Shown: in pieces, positions 27,491 through 36,717 of the stretch | Layout: each line of letters begins with the position of its first letter | Numbering within the stretch: the first letter of the stretch is position 1 | DNA from: Duganella levis | Lineage (GTDB): Bacteria; Pseudomonadota; Gammaproteobacteria; Burkholderiales; Burkholderiaceae_D | Direction: 5' to 3' | DNA length: 64,000 nt | Assembly (NCBI RefSeq): GCF_009857605.1 | Contig: NZ_WWCT01000002.1 | Location: 310,001 to 374,000, forward strand | The notes under the pieces: generated by a model | Database searches by the model: none | The model's input: the letters and a program-made list of their open reading frames with translations, nothing else | What the model was told of the DNA's origin: nothing | Translations under genes and position numbers: made by a program

Positions 27491-29185
27491 ATGGCTCATA
27501 TCAGGAATAGTCTGGGTTTGATGGCAGCGGGCGCCAGCCTGCTGCTGGCAGCATGCGGTGACAATGCGGCGCCGGCGCCGCAACAGCAGTCGCAACAATT
27601 GCGGGCGGGAGCGCTCGCGGTGCAGCAGTCTCCATGGCCGGTATGGTCGGGCCTGGACTTTCCTTACAATGAGCCACCGCTGGCGGCCGCTCCGGCGGTC
27701 ACCTTCGGCATCTCGCAGCTGACGCAGACCGCGTCGCAGACGGTGTTCGCCGGCAGCCACACGCTGCCGGCGGCCAACGTGCAGAATTACCGCATCGGCG
27801 TGTTCCTGCATAACGATGTGTTTTACTGGCAGGGCGACGCCGTGGCCACCATCAACGCCAACGGCACCTTTAGCGTCACCATCCCGCGTGCGGTGGGCAG
27901 CGCCGACCGCGCCGTGCTGGTGATGTACCCGAGCAGCACCAACCCGCTGAACGCCTCGAACTGCAACGCCACCGGCGGCTATTGCAGCCCACGCACCACC
28001 GCCGCCACCAAGCTGACGCTGCCGCTGGACCCGGCGACGCTGACGGCCTACACGGCGGCTTATTTCCCGGCTGCCGTGACCTCGGCCAATACCCAGATCG
28101 CCGGCCTGCAAAGCATGATGAACACGGCGACCATCACCGGCGGCGCCTACGGTGACGGCCGCCTGATCCGCAGCTTCCGCGATATGGATTCGGCCTTCCT
28201 GTACGACCAGGCGCTGGCCGTGATCGCCTTTAGCCTGGCCGGCGACCAGGCCCACGCCGACCTGATTATCAACGCCATGGCCAAGCTGCAAAGCGCGTCC
28301 GGGGCCTGGGTGTTCGCCTACATGACCGACGGCTCGGACGCCAACGCCGGCGTCGACATGCGCATCGCCGGCTCCAACGCCTGGTTCGGGATGGCGCTGA
28401 ACGCCTACCAGAAAGCCTTTAACAGTACCAAGTACCTGGCGGTGTCGACCAAGCTGCACAACTATCTGCTGGGCGAGCTGGTCAACATCAGTATCAACGG
28501 CAGCGCGAAAAAAGGCCTGCGCTTCGCGCCGACCAACTATGTGGCGGGCCGTACCGGCATCTACGCGCTGGAACACCAGCTGGACGCCTACGCCAGCATG
28601 CACCAGTACTACGTGCTGAATGGCGGATCGCAATACCTGGCGGCCGCCAACAGCCTGCGGGCGATGTCGGAAAGCCTGTGGAACGGCAGCCGCTTCCTCG
28701 GCGGCTACGACGCCAACACGCAGACGCTGAACACCAGCGAACGCTATCTGGACAACTATTCGTGGTCGGTGCTGGCGCTGGGTAACACCGGCAGCACTGG
28801 ACAGAATTTTGCGGCGGCGCTGCCCGGCATGTGCGACTATTTCAACGTCGCAGGCAAGCTGGACTACCCGTCGCGCAAAGTCACCGGCATCGTCGGCTTC
28901 TATGACGTCATCTACGACAACGTGCCGTCATCGTCGCCGTTCGTGTGGAGCGAGGGCAGCCTCGGCGCGGTGATGGCGATGAAGCAGGGCGCCAGCACCA
29001 TGACCTGCGCCGGCAATACCGCCGCCAATATCGTCGAGTCGATGAACTACATGGTCGACAAGCTGTACAACATGCCGTATGCAACGCAAAATACCAACGC
29101 CGACTTTACCAGTTCGGGCAGCGTGGCCGGCACGGCCTGGCTGTACTTCGCCAACCAGAACAAGAACCCGTATGCGCATTATTGA
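27491..29185 (+). CDS. Unrecognised lipoprotein, probable alpha/alpha-toroid enzyme
   Basis: The start at 27491 (AAGGAGA upstream) gives 564 residues with a lipoprotein signal, LLLAAC with Cys22. After a linker and a beta-rich N-terminal part (about 50-185), the C-terminal 350 residues show repeated helical hairpins with conserved aromatic and acidic residues (RDMDSAFLYDQALAVIAF, LEHQLDAYASMHQYY, SERYLDNYSWSVLAL, FVWSEGSLGAVMAM). This suggests a six-hairpin glycosidase-like barrel. I do not recognise a named family. Its position between a TonB receptor and a solute-binding protein suggests it processes the imported glycan at the outer membrane or in the periplasm. Confidence 0.75.
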   Translation: MAHIRNSLGLMAAGASLLLAACGDNAAPAPQQQSQQLRAGALAVQQSPWPVWSGLDFPYNEPPLAAAPAVTFGISQLTQTASQTVFAGSHTLPAANVQNYRIGVFLHNDVFYWQGDAVATINANGTFSVTIPRAVGSADRAVLVMYPSSTNPLNASNCNATGGYCSPRTTAATKLTLPLDPATLTAYTAAYFPAAVTSANTQIAGLQSMMNTATITGGAYGDGRLIRSFRDMDSAFLYDQALAVIAFSLAGDQAHADLIINAMAKLQSASGAWVFAYMTDGSDANAGVDMRIAGSNAWFGMALNAYQKAFNSTKYLAVSTKLHNYLLGELVNISINGSAKKGLRFAPTNYVAGRTGIYALEHQLDAYASMHQYYVLNGGSQYLAAANSLRAMSESLWNGSRFLGGYDANTQTLNTSERYLDNYSWSVLALGNTGSTGQNFAAALPGMCDYFNVAGKLDYPSRKVTGIVGFYDVIYDNVPSSSPFVWSEGSLGAVMAMKQGASTMTCAGNTAANIVESMNYMVDKLYNMPYATQNTNADFTSSGSVAGTAWLYFANQNKNPYAHY

Positions 29186-30422
29186 TTTGCTCCGTCGTGG
29201 CTTGTTGCTTGCCCTGTGCGCGGCGGCGTCCGCGCGCGGCGGCACGCTGGTGATCGAAAGCTGGCGCGGCGACGACAAGGCGCTGTGGGACCAGGTGCTG
29301 ATTCCGGCCTTCGAACGGCATCATCCCGGCATCGAAGTCCGCTTCGCCGCCAGTCCGCCGACCGGCTACGACGCCAGCGTGGCCAGCCGGCTGGCGTCCG
29401 GCAGCGCCGGCGACCTGATCGCCTGCCGGCCGTTCGACGCCTCGCTGTCGCTGTACAAGAAGGGTTATCTGGACCGCCTCAACGGCAAGCCGGGCATGCA
29501 GAATTTTGCCCCTACGGCGTTGCTGGCCTGGCAGACCGACGACGGCAAGGATACCTTCTGCATGCCGGTGGCCTCGGTGATCCACGGCTTTTTGTACAAC
29601 AAGAAGATTTTCCGCAAGCTGGATTTGCAGCCGCCGAAAACGGTGGACGAGTTCTTTACCGTGCTCGACGTGCTGAAGAAATCCGGCGTGGCGCCGCTGG
29701 CGCTGGGTACGGCCGAGCAGTGGGAGTCGAGCCAGATGGTGTTCACCAACATCGGCCCGAATTTCTGGCATGGCGAGGAGGGCCGCAAGGCGCTGATCGC
29801 CGGCCGCGCGCGCTTCACCGATGCACCGTTCGTCGACGCGCTGCAGTTCGAGGCGCGCATGGGCAGCTATCTGCCCGCCAGTTCGACCACGCAAAGCTAT
29901 GGCGACAGCCAGGTGCAGTTTGCCGCCGGCCGCGCCGCCATCTATCCGGCCGGCTCGTGGGACATCGCGTACTTCAGCCAGGTTCCCGGTCTGGAGTTCG
30001 GCGCCTTCCCGCCGCCGGTGCGCAAGCGCGGCGACGCCTGCTTTATCTCGGATCACATGGATATCGGCCTGGGCGTCGCCAAAAATTCGAAGAACAAGGA
30101 GGACGCCTACAAGTTCCTTGCCTGGGTCGGCTCGCAGGAGTTTGCCGACCTGTACACTGACCGGCTGACCGGCGTGTTCACGCTGTCCGACCATCTGATC
30201 GCGGTACGCAATCCGGTAGCCAAGCAGATGAAGGATTGGCGCAACAGCTGCGCCTCGACCATCCGCCTGAACGCGCAGGTGCTCAATCGCGGCCAGCCCG
30301 GCATGGAGAGCGAACTGTGGGACGTCAATGCCCGTGTTTTGAATGGCAGCCTGGCGCCGCAGGAAGCGGCGGACAGGTTGCAGCAAGGTTTTGCCAAGTG
30401 GTACAAGCCACAGCAAAAGTAG
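29172..30422 (+). CDS. Extracellular solute-binding protein (family 1), no cognate ABC transporter nearby
   Basis: The start at 29172 (MRIIDLLRRGLLLALCAAAS) overlaps the lipoprotein stop by 14 bases and gives 416 residues with a signal peptide. GGTLVIESWRGDDKALWDQV, FLYNKKIFRKLDLQPPKTVD and AIYPAGSWDIAYF are typical of sugar-binding components of ABC importers. No permease or ATPase gene is adjacent on either side. It may feed a distant transporter or act as a periplasmic carrier or sensor for the sugar brought in by the receptor. A terminator follows. Confidence 0.85.
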   Translation: MRIIDLLRRGLLLALCAAASARGGTLVIESWRGDDKALWDQVLIPAFERHHPGIEVRFAASPPTGYDASVASRLASGSAGDLIACRPFDASLSLYKKGYLDRLNGKPGMQNFAPTALLAWQTDDGKDTFCMPVASVIHGFLYNKKIFRKLDLQPPKTVDEFFTVLDVLKKSGVAPLALGTAEQWESSQMVFTNIGPNFWHGEEGRKALIAGRARFTDAPFVDALQFEARMGSYLPASSTTQSYGDSQVQFAAGRAAIYPAGSWDIAYFSQVPGLEFGAFPPPVRKRGDACFISDHMDIGLGVAKNSKNKEDAYKFLAWVGSQEFADLYTDRLTGVFTLSDHLIAVRNPVAKQMKDWRNSCASTIRLNAQVLNRGQPGMESELWDVNARVLNGSLAPQEAADRLQQGFAKWYKPQQK

Positions 30423-30462
30423 TCACACATAATCCCTCCCAACGATGTGTGTGAATTTTTTG

Positions 30463-30495
30463 GCCGGCGCCGACGCGCGGCGCCGGCATTTTTTT
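30463..30495 (+). terminator. Rho-independent terminator after the solute-binding protein gene
   Basis: A perfect 9-bp stem GCCGGCGCC / GGCGCCGGC (30463-30471, 30479-30487) with a 7-base loop is followed by ATTTTTTT. A separate CACACAT/ATGTGTG inverted repeat lies just before it (30424-30452). Confidence 0.85.
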
Positions 30496-30519
30496 GGGGA
30501 GCAGGACTTGGAGAGACTC

Positions 30520-33069
30520 TTGAAGAATAAAACCATGTACGGCAGCTGCGCGCTGGCCTTGCTGTTGCTGGCGGCGCCCCTGACCGAAGCGATCGCCGCT
30601 ACGCCTGCCGCATCGCAGGTCAGCGGCTACGCCAGCGGCGCCAAACTGAAGCTGCGCTGGGAGTTGCAGCGCAACCTGTTCAGCGCCGCCGGCATCCGCG
30701 CGCAGACGCGCTTCATCCTGACCAACCGGGACAGCCTGCCGCTGCCGGCCCAAGGCTGGTCGCTGTATTTCAACTGCATGGACGGCGTCGAAAGCGGCAC
30801 GCTGCCCAGCAAGCTGATCCTCGAACAAGTGGCGGGCAGCCTGTTCCGCCTGCGCCCGGCGCCGGACTTTGCCGGCCTGGCGCCAGGACAGACGCTGGAG
30901 ATTGCCTACTACCACCCCGACATGATCATCAAGATGGCCAAGGCGCCGGTGGGCCCGTACCTGGTGTACGACGCCGTGCCGGACCAGGGCGTGGCGATTA
31001 CCGATTTTGAATGGCTGCCGGTCACGCGGCCGGAACAGCTGGACAAGGGCAACAGCGGCGCCAAGCCGGTAGCCACGGCGGAAGACACCTATCTGCGCAA
31101 CACCCAGGCCACGCTGCTGCCCGCCAGCGCCGTGCCACCCGTGCTGCCGACGCCGCTGCAACTGCATCCCGGCAGCGGCAAGCTGGTGCTGAAGGCGCAG
31201 CCTGCGGTCAGCGCGCCAGCCGCGCTGGGGCAGGAGGTGGCGCTGGCGCGTTCGCTGTTCCCGGCAGGACTGGAGGCGACCGGTGGCCCTGCGCTCAAGC
31301 TGGCCATCGGCACGGTGGAAGGGCAGGCCTCGCCGGAAGCCTACAGCCTGACGGTGCGCGCCGACAGCGGCATCAGCATCGTCGGCAACAGCGCCGCCGG
31401 CGTATTCTACGGCCTGGAAACGCTGCGCGACCTGCTGCCGCTGCCTGGCGCCGGCGAGTTGAGCGTGCAGGAAGTCAACATCGTCGATGCGCCGCGCTTC
31501 GGCTATCGCGGCTTCCAGCTGGATGTATCGCGCAACTTCCACACCAAGCAAACCGTGTTCAAGTGGCTCGACCTGATGGCGCGCTACAAGCTGAACAAAT
31601 TCCACTTCCACCTGACCGAAGATGAAGGCTGGCGCCTGCAGATCAACGGCCTGCCGGAACTGACCTCGATCGGTGCGGTGCGCGGCCACAGCGACAAGCC
31701 GGGCGTGCGCCTGCAACCGGCTTACGGCTCCGGCCCCGATCCTGCCGATCCGCACGGCAGCGGCTATTACACGCGCGCCGACTACATCGAGATCCTGCGC
31801 TACGCCGCCGCGCGCCACATCGAGGTGATTCCCGAACTGGAAATGCCGGGCCACGCGCGCGCCGCCGTGCAGGCGATGGAAGCGCGCTACCACCGCCTCA
31901 AGGCCGCCGGCGACAAGGACGCCGCCAAGTACCTGCTGAACGACTTCGATGACCGCTCGGTCTACAAGTCGCCGCAGCTATATAACGACCACGTGCTGAA
32001 TCCGGGGCTGGAGTCCAGCTTCACCTTCATCGAGCAGGTGGTGAAGGAAGTGGTGGCGCTGCACCGCGAAGCCGGCGTGCCGCTGCACACCATCCACATG
32101 GGCGGCGACGAATTGCCGAACGGCGCGTGGGAAAAATCGCCGGCCGCACATGCGACCATGCAGAAGCTGAAGCTGGAAACCACCGCCGACCTGTGGGACT
32201 ACTTCTACGACCGCGTCGACAACATCCTGCACAAGCACGGCCTATTCACTTCCGGCTGGGAAGAGCTGGCGGCGCGCAAGACCATGCTCAACGGCCGCCA
32301 CAAGCTGATTCCGAATCCGCGCTTTACCCAGCGCGGCTTCAGCGCCTACGTGTGGAACAACACCGAAGGCGCCGAGGACTTCGCGTATCGCCTGGCCAAT
32401 GCCGGCTATGACATCGTGCTGGCGCCGGTGACCAAGATGTACCTCGATATGTCCTACAACCCGAACCCGGACGAGCCGGGAGTCAACTGGGGCGCCTACA
32501 TTGAACTGGATTCGGTGTACAACTTCATGCCGCTCGATTACCTGAAAGAGGCCAGTGAAGCCAACCGCGTCGGCAAGGACGCGTTGACCGATTATGGCAA
32601 GCGCCGTGTGCGCGGGCTGGAGGCCACGCTGTTCACCGAAACGGTGCGCGACCCGCGCCGCATCGAGTATCTGGTGATGCCGCGCCTGCTGGCGGTGGCG
32701 GAACGCGCCTGGGCGCCCGATCCGGCCTGGGCCACCGAGCCGGATGCCGACAAGGCCGCTGCGCTGCGCCGCATTGGCTGGACCGGCTTCGTCAACGCCC
32801 TGAGCCAGCGCGTGCTGCCGCGCCTGGATCTGGAGCATGCGGACATCGATTACCGCATCGCACCACCGGGCCTGATGCTGGATGGCGACCGCGTGCTGGT
32901 CAACCATCTGCTGCCGGGCATCACCATGCGCTACACCACCGACGGCAGCGCACCAACGGCGAGCAGCCCGCTGGTGAACGGCCCCATCATGGAGCGTGGC
33001 GTGATCCAGGTCGCCGCCTTCGACCGCAACGGCCGCCGCGGCAACGTGGCGCGCATCGAACGGCAATAG
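30520..33069 (+). CDS. Glycoside hydrolase family 20 beta-N-acetylhexosaminidase (chitobiase type)
   Basis: A TTG start at 30520 (GGAGAG upstream) gives 849 residues; ATG at 30535 is the alternative. A signal peptide is followed by a chitobiase N-terminal beta domain (about 35-180), a GH20 zincin-like domain, and the catalytic barrel (VDAPRFGYRGFQLDVSRNF; catalytic Asp530-Glu531 in HMGGDELPNGAW). A C-terminal CHB_HEX_C-like domain follows (MRYTTDGSAPTASS). It would remove terminal GlcNAc from chitooligosaccharides in the periplasm. The N-terminal extension and overall length match bacterial chitobiases. It has its own terminator on both sides, so it may be a separate transcript within the locus. 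Confidence 0.93.
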   Translation: MKNKTMYGSCALALLLLAAPLTEAIAATPAASQVSGYASGAKLKLRWELQRNLFSAAGIRAQTRFILTNRDSLPLPAQGWSLYFNCMDGVESGTLPSKLILEQVAGSLFRLRPAPDFAGLAPGQTLEIAYYHPDMIIKMAKAPVGPYLVYDAVPDQGVAITDFEWLPVTRPEQLDKGNSGAKPVATAEDTYLRNTQATLLPASAVPPVLPTPLQLHPGSGKLVLKAQPAVSAPAALGQEVALARSLFPAGLEATGGPALKLAIGTVEGQASPEAYSLTVRADSGISIVGNSAAGVFYGLETLRDLLPLPGAGELSVQEVNIVDAPRFGYRGFQLDVSRNFHTKQTVFKWLDLMARYKLNKFHFHLTEDEGWRLQINGLPELTSIGAVRGHSDKPGVRLQPAYGSGPDPADPHGSGYYTRADYIEILRYAAARHIEVIPELEMPGHARAAVQAMEARYHRLKAAGDKDAAKYLLNDFDDRSVYKSPQLYNDHVLNPGLESSFTFIEQVVKEVVALHREAGVPLHTIHMGGDELPNGAWEKSPAAHATMQKLKLETTADLWDYFYDRVDNILHKHGLFTSGWEELAARKTMLNGRHKLIPNPRFTQRGFSAYVWNNTEGAEDFAYRLANAGYDIVLAPVTKMYLDMSYNPNPDEPGVNWGAYIELDSVYNFMPLDYLKEASEANRVGKDALTDYGKRRVRGLEATLFTETVRDPRRIEYLVMPRLLAVAERAWAPDPAWATEPDADKAAALRRIGWTGFVNALSQRVLPRLDLEHADIDYRIAPPGLMLDGDRVLVNHLLPGITMRYTTDGSAPTASSPLVNGPIMERGVIQVAAFDRNGRRGNVARIERQ

Positions 33070-33076
33070 CACACCA

Positions 33077-33109
33077 GCCCGCCGCAGACTGCCCGGCGGC
33101 GGGCTTCTT
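33077..33109 (+). terminator. Probable terminator after the GH20 gene
   Basis: An 8-bp perfect stem GCCCGCCG / CGGCGGGC (33077-33084, 33097-33104) is followed by the short tract TTCTT. The T-tract is weak. A TATAAT (33113-33118) lies directly behind it and may be the -10 of the next operon, but no good -35 was found. Confidence 0.6.
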
Positions 33110-33141
33110 AGCTATAATCAACGTTTTCTGCGGGATATTGA

Positions 33142-34560
33142 GTGATCGCTTCGATGGAAAAACTGGGCCGGTTTTGCTTCGACTGGTTATGCCTTCGCCC
33201 GCGTTCCCGCACCTCATCCTCGCGCCGCGCCTGGGTCTTCGGTCTGCTGGCCGCGACCTGCGCCTGCAACGGCGGCCAACTGGCGCTGGCCGCGCAAATT
33301 CTCACTCCCGCATCCTCTCCGCTTGCCGCGCCATCGTCCAGCGTGCAGGTGCTGCACTGGTGGACTTCTGCCAGCGAGCGCAAGGCCGCCGACCTGCTGG
33401 TGCAGCGCCTGGCCGACGAACATATCGAATGGCAGGACGCAGCGATTCCCGGCGGCGCCGGCATTGGCGCCGGCAAGGTACTGAAGGGCAGGGTGCTGGC
33501 CGGCGACGCGCCGGAAGTCACGCAGATGATCGGCGTCTCGATCGCCGAATGGGCCGAGATGGGCCTGCTGCTGGAACTCGACAACGTCGCCGCCGCCGGT
33601 AACTGGAACAGCTTCCTGTTTCCCACCGTGCAGAGCCTGATCCAGCACCGCCGCCATGTGGTGGCGGCGCCGCTGGGCATTCACCGCGTCAATACGCTGT
33701 ACTACAACCGCGCGCTGTTCGCGCAGCTCAGGCTGGCGCCGCCGCAGACCTGGCGCGAGTTCGAGGCTGCCGTCCACAAGCTGCGCGCGGCCGGCGTGCA
33801 GCCGCTGGCGCAAAGCAGCGAAGCGTGGCAGGTGGCGGCGCTGTTTGAAAACCTGGTGCTGGCCGAAAGCGGCCCGGAGTTCTATCGCGATCTGTTCGTG
33901 CGCCGCAGTCCGGCCGCCGCCGCCGACCCGCGCAGCGCCAACGCCTTGCAGCGCCTGCGCATGATCAAGGGCTGGATGCGCGGCCCGGTGGAGGAGCGGC
34001 CGTGGACCGACATCGTCGCCCAGTTCGCGCGCCAGCCGGTCGGCATGATGATCATGGGCGACTGGGCCAAGCCCGAACTGGCCGAATACGGCGCCGTGCT
34101 GGACCGGGACTACGGCTGCGCCGCTGCGCCGGACACCAGCAAGTACCACCTGTACAGCGTCGACGCGCTGTCGATGTTCGCCGGCGACTACCGCCACATG
34201 GCAGCGCAGGAAAAGATGGCGCGGCTGCTCGTGACGCCGGCGCTGCAGGCCGACTTCAACGCCCTGAAGGGCGGCGTGCCGGTGCGGCGCGATGCCGACC
34301 CCACCCGCATGGACAGCTGCGCGCGCGCCTCGTGGACCACCTTTGCCAAAGGCGCGGCGGTGCAGGCGCCCAGCCTGGTGCACCGCATGGCCACCGACGA
34401 AGCCACGCGCGACGCCATCATCGCCGAAGTGCAGCGCTATTTCCTCGACGACCGGGTGACGGTGGCCGAAGCCCAGCGCCGCATCGGCGCCCTGTTCAAA
34501 ATGTTCAATCTCAGAAACCAAGGAGTACCTGGTGCGCAAGATACTGATCGTAGACGATGA
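33142..34560 (+). CDS. Extracellular solute-binding protein coupled to a two-component system
   Basis: A GTG start at 33142 gives 472 residues; ATG at 33154 is the alternative. After a long, basic N-terminus with a hydrophobic export segment (RRAWVFGLLAATCAC), the mature part is a family-1 sugar-binding protein (VQVLHWWTSASERKAADLLV, LYYNRALFAQLRLAPPQTW, GMMIMGDWAKPELAEYG). No ABC permease gene is present. Instead the last 29 bases overlap the response regulator gene, which itself overlaps the kinase gene. This makes it a likely periplasmic ligand-sensing partner of the kinase rather than a transport component. The sugar is unknown; GlcNAc oligomers fit the context. Confidence 0.85.
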   Translation: MIASMEKLGRFCFDWLCLRPRSRTSSSRRAWVFGLLAATCACNGGQLALAAQILTPASSPLAAPSSSVQVLHWWTSASERKAADLLVQRLADEHIEWQDAAIPGGAGIGAGKVLKGRVLAGDAPEVTQMIGVSIAEWAEMGLLLELDNVAAAGNWNSFLFPTVQSLIQHRRHVVAAPLGIHRVNTLYYNRALFAQLRLAPPQTWREFEAAVHKLRAAGVQPLAQSSEAWQVAALFENLVLAESGPEFYRDLFVRRSPAAAADPRSANALQRLRMIKGWMRGPVEERPWTDIVAQFARQPVGMMIMGDWAKPELAEYGAVLDRDYGCAAAPDTSKYHLYSVDALSMFAGDYRHMAAQEKMARLLVTPALQADFNALKGGVPVRRDADPTRMDSCARASWTTFAKGAAVQAPSLVHRMATDEATRDAIIAEVQRYFLDDRVTVAEAQRRIGALFKMFNLRNQGVPGAQDTDRRR

Positions 34561-35236
34561 TCAAAAGACCCGTGTGCTGCTCAAGACCTATCTGGAAAAA
34601 AACCAGTACGAGGTGATCCTGTCGCACAACGGCGAGAGCTTTCTCGCCGAGCTGCAAACGCATGTGGACCAGTTGTCGCTGGTGATCCTCGACGTCATGC
34701 TGCCGGATACCGACGGTTTCGTGCTGTGCAAGCAGGTGCGCCAGCGCTCCAATGTGCCGATCATCATGCTGACCGCCAGTTCCGACGAGACCGACCGCAT
34801 CGTCGGCCTGGAACTGGGCGCCGACGATTACATCGCCAAGCCCTACAGCCCACGCGAGCTGCTGGCGCGCATCAAGGCCATCTTGCGGCGCAGCGCGCTG
34901 GAGGCGCCGTCGCGCTATTACCGCTTTGTCGGCTTCACGATGGACCTGATGGAGCGCAAGGTGACCGACAGCGACGGCCAGCAGGTGGTGCTGACCGGGC
35001 TGGATTACCAGCTGCTCAAATACTTCATCGAGCATCGCGGCGTGGTGCTGGACCGCAGCGTGCTGAGCGAAGAGACGCGCGGCCGCGATACCGGCCCGCT
35101 GGACCGCTCGCTGGACGTGCAGATCAGCCGTCTGCGGCTGCGCCTGAACGACGACGGCAAGCAGCCGGCGCTGATCAAGACGGTGCGCGGCGCCGGCTAT
35201 GTGTTTGCCGCCGACGTCAGCGTGTCCAGTGCTTAA
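34532..35236 (+). CDS. OmpR/PhoB-family response regulator
   Basis: A GTG start at 34532 (AAGGAG upstream) gives 234 residues. The receiver domain has the acidic pocket VDDDQ and the phospho-acceptor Asp54 in VILDVMLPDTDG, the switch Thr in MLTAS and the Lys in IAKPYSPREL. The C-terminal winged helix (from about 130) ends with LIKTVRGAGYVF. It overlaps the solute-binding protein gene before it by 29 bases and the kinase gene after it by 8, indicating coupled translation. It probably controls the surrounding glycan genes. Confidence 0.95.
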   Translation: MRKILIVDDDQKTRVLLKTYLEKNQYEVILSHNGESFLAELQTHVDQLSLVILDVMLPDTDGFVLCKQVRQRSNVPIIMLTASSDETDRIVGLELGADDYIAKPYSPRELLARIKAILRRSALEAPSRYYRFVGFTMDLMERKVTDSDGQQVVLTGLDYQLLKYFIEHRGVVLDRSVLSEETRGRDTGPLDRSLDVQISRLRLRLNDDGKQPALIKTVRGAGYVFAADVSVSSA

Positions 35237-36689
35237 GCTCCTGCGCGGCTTGCGTCGCCTGTGGCCGGCATCGCTGCTCGGCCGGCTGACGCTGGTGATG
35301 GTGGCCGGCGTGCTGGTCACGCAGGTGGCCGCCAGCGCGATCTGGGCCAGCCAGCTGCGCGCCAAGTCGCGCGTGGAGGCAGAGTCGTCGGCGCAGTATG
35401 TGGCGCACAGTGCGGCCGGCGCCATCCGCTTCTTCCGCAGCCTGCCGCCGGCCTATCGCATGCTGATCATCCAGCAGCTGCGCGAAATGGGCGGCACGCG
35501 CTTCTTCGTCAACTTCAACCATGCGTATGTGCCGGTGAGCCAGATCAAGGGCTACCCGCTGGCCGACAGTGTCATCGCCACCGTCGGCGCGACGCTGAAG
35601 GCCGACCTGCCGCATTCGCCCGGTTTCCAGCTGGCGTTCTCGTGGCCGGACAAGCTGGTAGTGGCCGAGCATGACGTGCGCCTCAACGATCTGCCGGATT
35701 CGTGGGTGCAGCACGTGCTGCTGTTGCAGCCGGACCCCGCGCCCATTCTGGTGATCCAGACCGAGATCGAGCCGGGCAACTGGCTGTATATGGCTGCGCT
35801 GATGCCCAACCCGTATTTCCTGAGCAGTAACGACCCGTTCACGTGGGACCGGCTGACACCGCAGGCGCTGTCGCTGGCCGTGGTGCTGGTGCTGTGCCTG
35901 CTGGTGGTGCGTTCGATCACGCGGCCGCTGGCGGCCTTGTCGGATGCGGCGGCGGCCTTCGGCCAGGGGCAGGATGAGGAGACGCGGCCGTTGCCGGAGA
36001 CCGGCAGCCGCGAGTTCATCAACACGGCGCGCGCGTTCAGCGCCATGCGCGAGCGCATCCACCGCTATATCGAGGATCGCGAGCGGCTGTTCATTTCGAT
36101 TTCGCACGACCTGCGCACGCCGATCACCCGCCTCAAGCTGCGCTCCGAGCTGCTGGACGACGAGGCGCTGCGCAACGAGTTTGAAGAAGACCTTGACGAG
36201 CTGGACATGATGGTCAAGGGCGCGCTGCAATGCGTGAAGGACAGCGACATCCACGAGAACCCCGCCGAGATCAAGCTCGATTCCATGGTCGGCCGGCTGG
36301 TGCGCAGCGCGCAGCTGGCCGGACACGTGGTGGCGTGGCAGCCCGGCGGCCTGACGGTGCGCGCCAAGCCGCTGGCACTGAAGCGCGCGCTGGGCAACCT
36401 GCTGGACAACGCGCTGTTCTACGGCCAGCGCGCCGAGATCCGTGCCTACGCCGCGCCGGGCACGGTGACCATCGCCGTGCGTGACCACGGTCCCGGCGTG
36501 CCGGACGACGCGTTCGCCAGCCTGTTCGATCCCTATGTGCGGCTGGCGCATGGCCGCGAGCAGAACGACGGCGGCATGGGGCTGGGGCTGGGCATCGCGC
36601 GCGGCATCATCGAAGCGCAGGGCGGCGAACTGATACTGGAGAACCATCCGGACGGCGGCCTGAACGCCATCATCCGGCTGCCGGCTTGA
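35229..36689 (+). CDS. Membrane sensor histidine kinase
   Basis: A GTG start at 35229 overlaps the response regulator stop, giving 486 residues. The layout is a first membrane segment (about 15-38), a periplasmic domain of about 170 residues, a second membrane segment (LSLAVVLVLCLLVVRSITRP) and a HAMP domain. The phospho-acceptor His293 lies in ISISHDLRTPITRLK. An ATPase domain follows with N box NLLDNALFYG and G boxes DHGPGVPDDA and GGMGLGLGIARG. The arrangement is EnvZ-like. The periplasmic domain would be the docking site for the solute-binding protein encoded just upstream. Confidence 0.94.
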   Translation: MLKLLRGLRRLWPASLLGRLTLVMVAGVLVTQVAASAIWASQLRAKSRVEAESSAQYVAHSAAGAIRFFRSLPPAYRMLIIQQLREMGGTRFFVNFNHAYVPVSQIKGYPLADSVIATVGATLKADLPHSPGFQLAFSWPDKLVVAEHDVRLNDLPDSWVQHVLLLQPDPAPILVIQTEIEPGNWLYMAALMPNPYFLSSNDPFTWDRLTPQALSLAVVLVLCLLVVRSITRPLAALSDAAAAFGQGQDEETRPLPETGSREFINTARAFSAMRERIHRYIEDRERLFISISHDLRTPITRLKLRSELLDDEALRNEFEEDLDELDMMVKGALQCVKDSDIHENPAEIKLDSMVGRLVRSAQLAGHVVAWQPGGLTVRAKPLALKRALGNLLDNALFYGQRAEIRAYAAPGTVTIAVRDHGPGVPDDAFASLFDPYVRLAHGREQNDGGMGLGLGIARGIIEAQGGELILENHPDGGLNAIIRLPA

Positions 36690-36717
36690 TTCATCATCTG
36701 AAGGGACGGGCGGTTCA

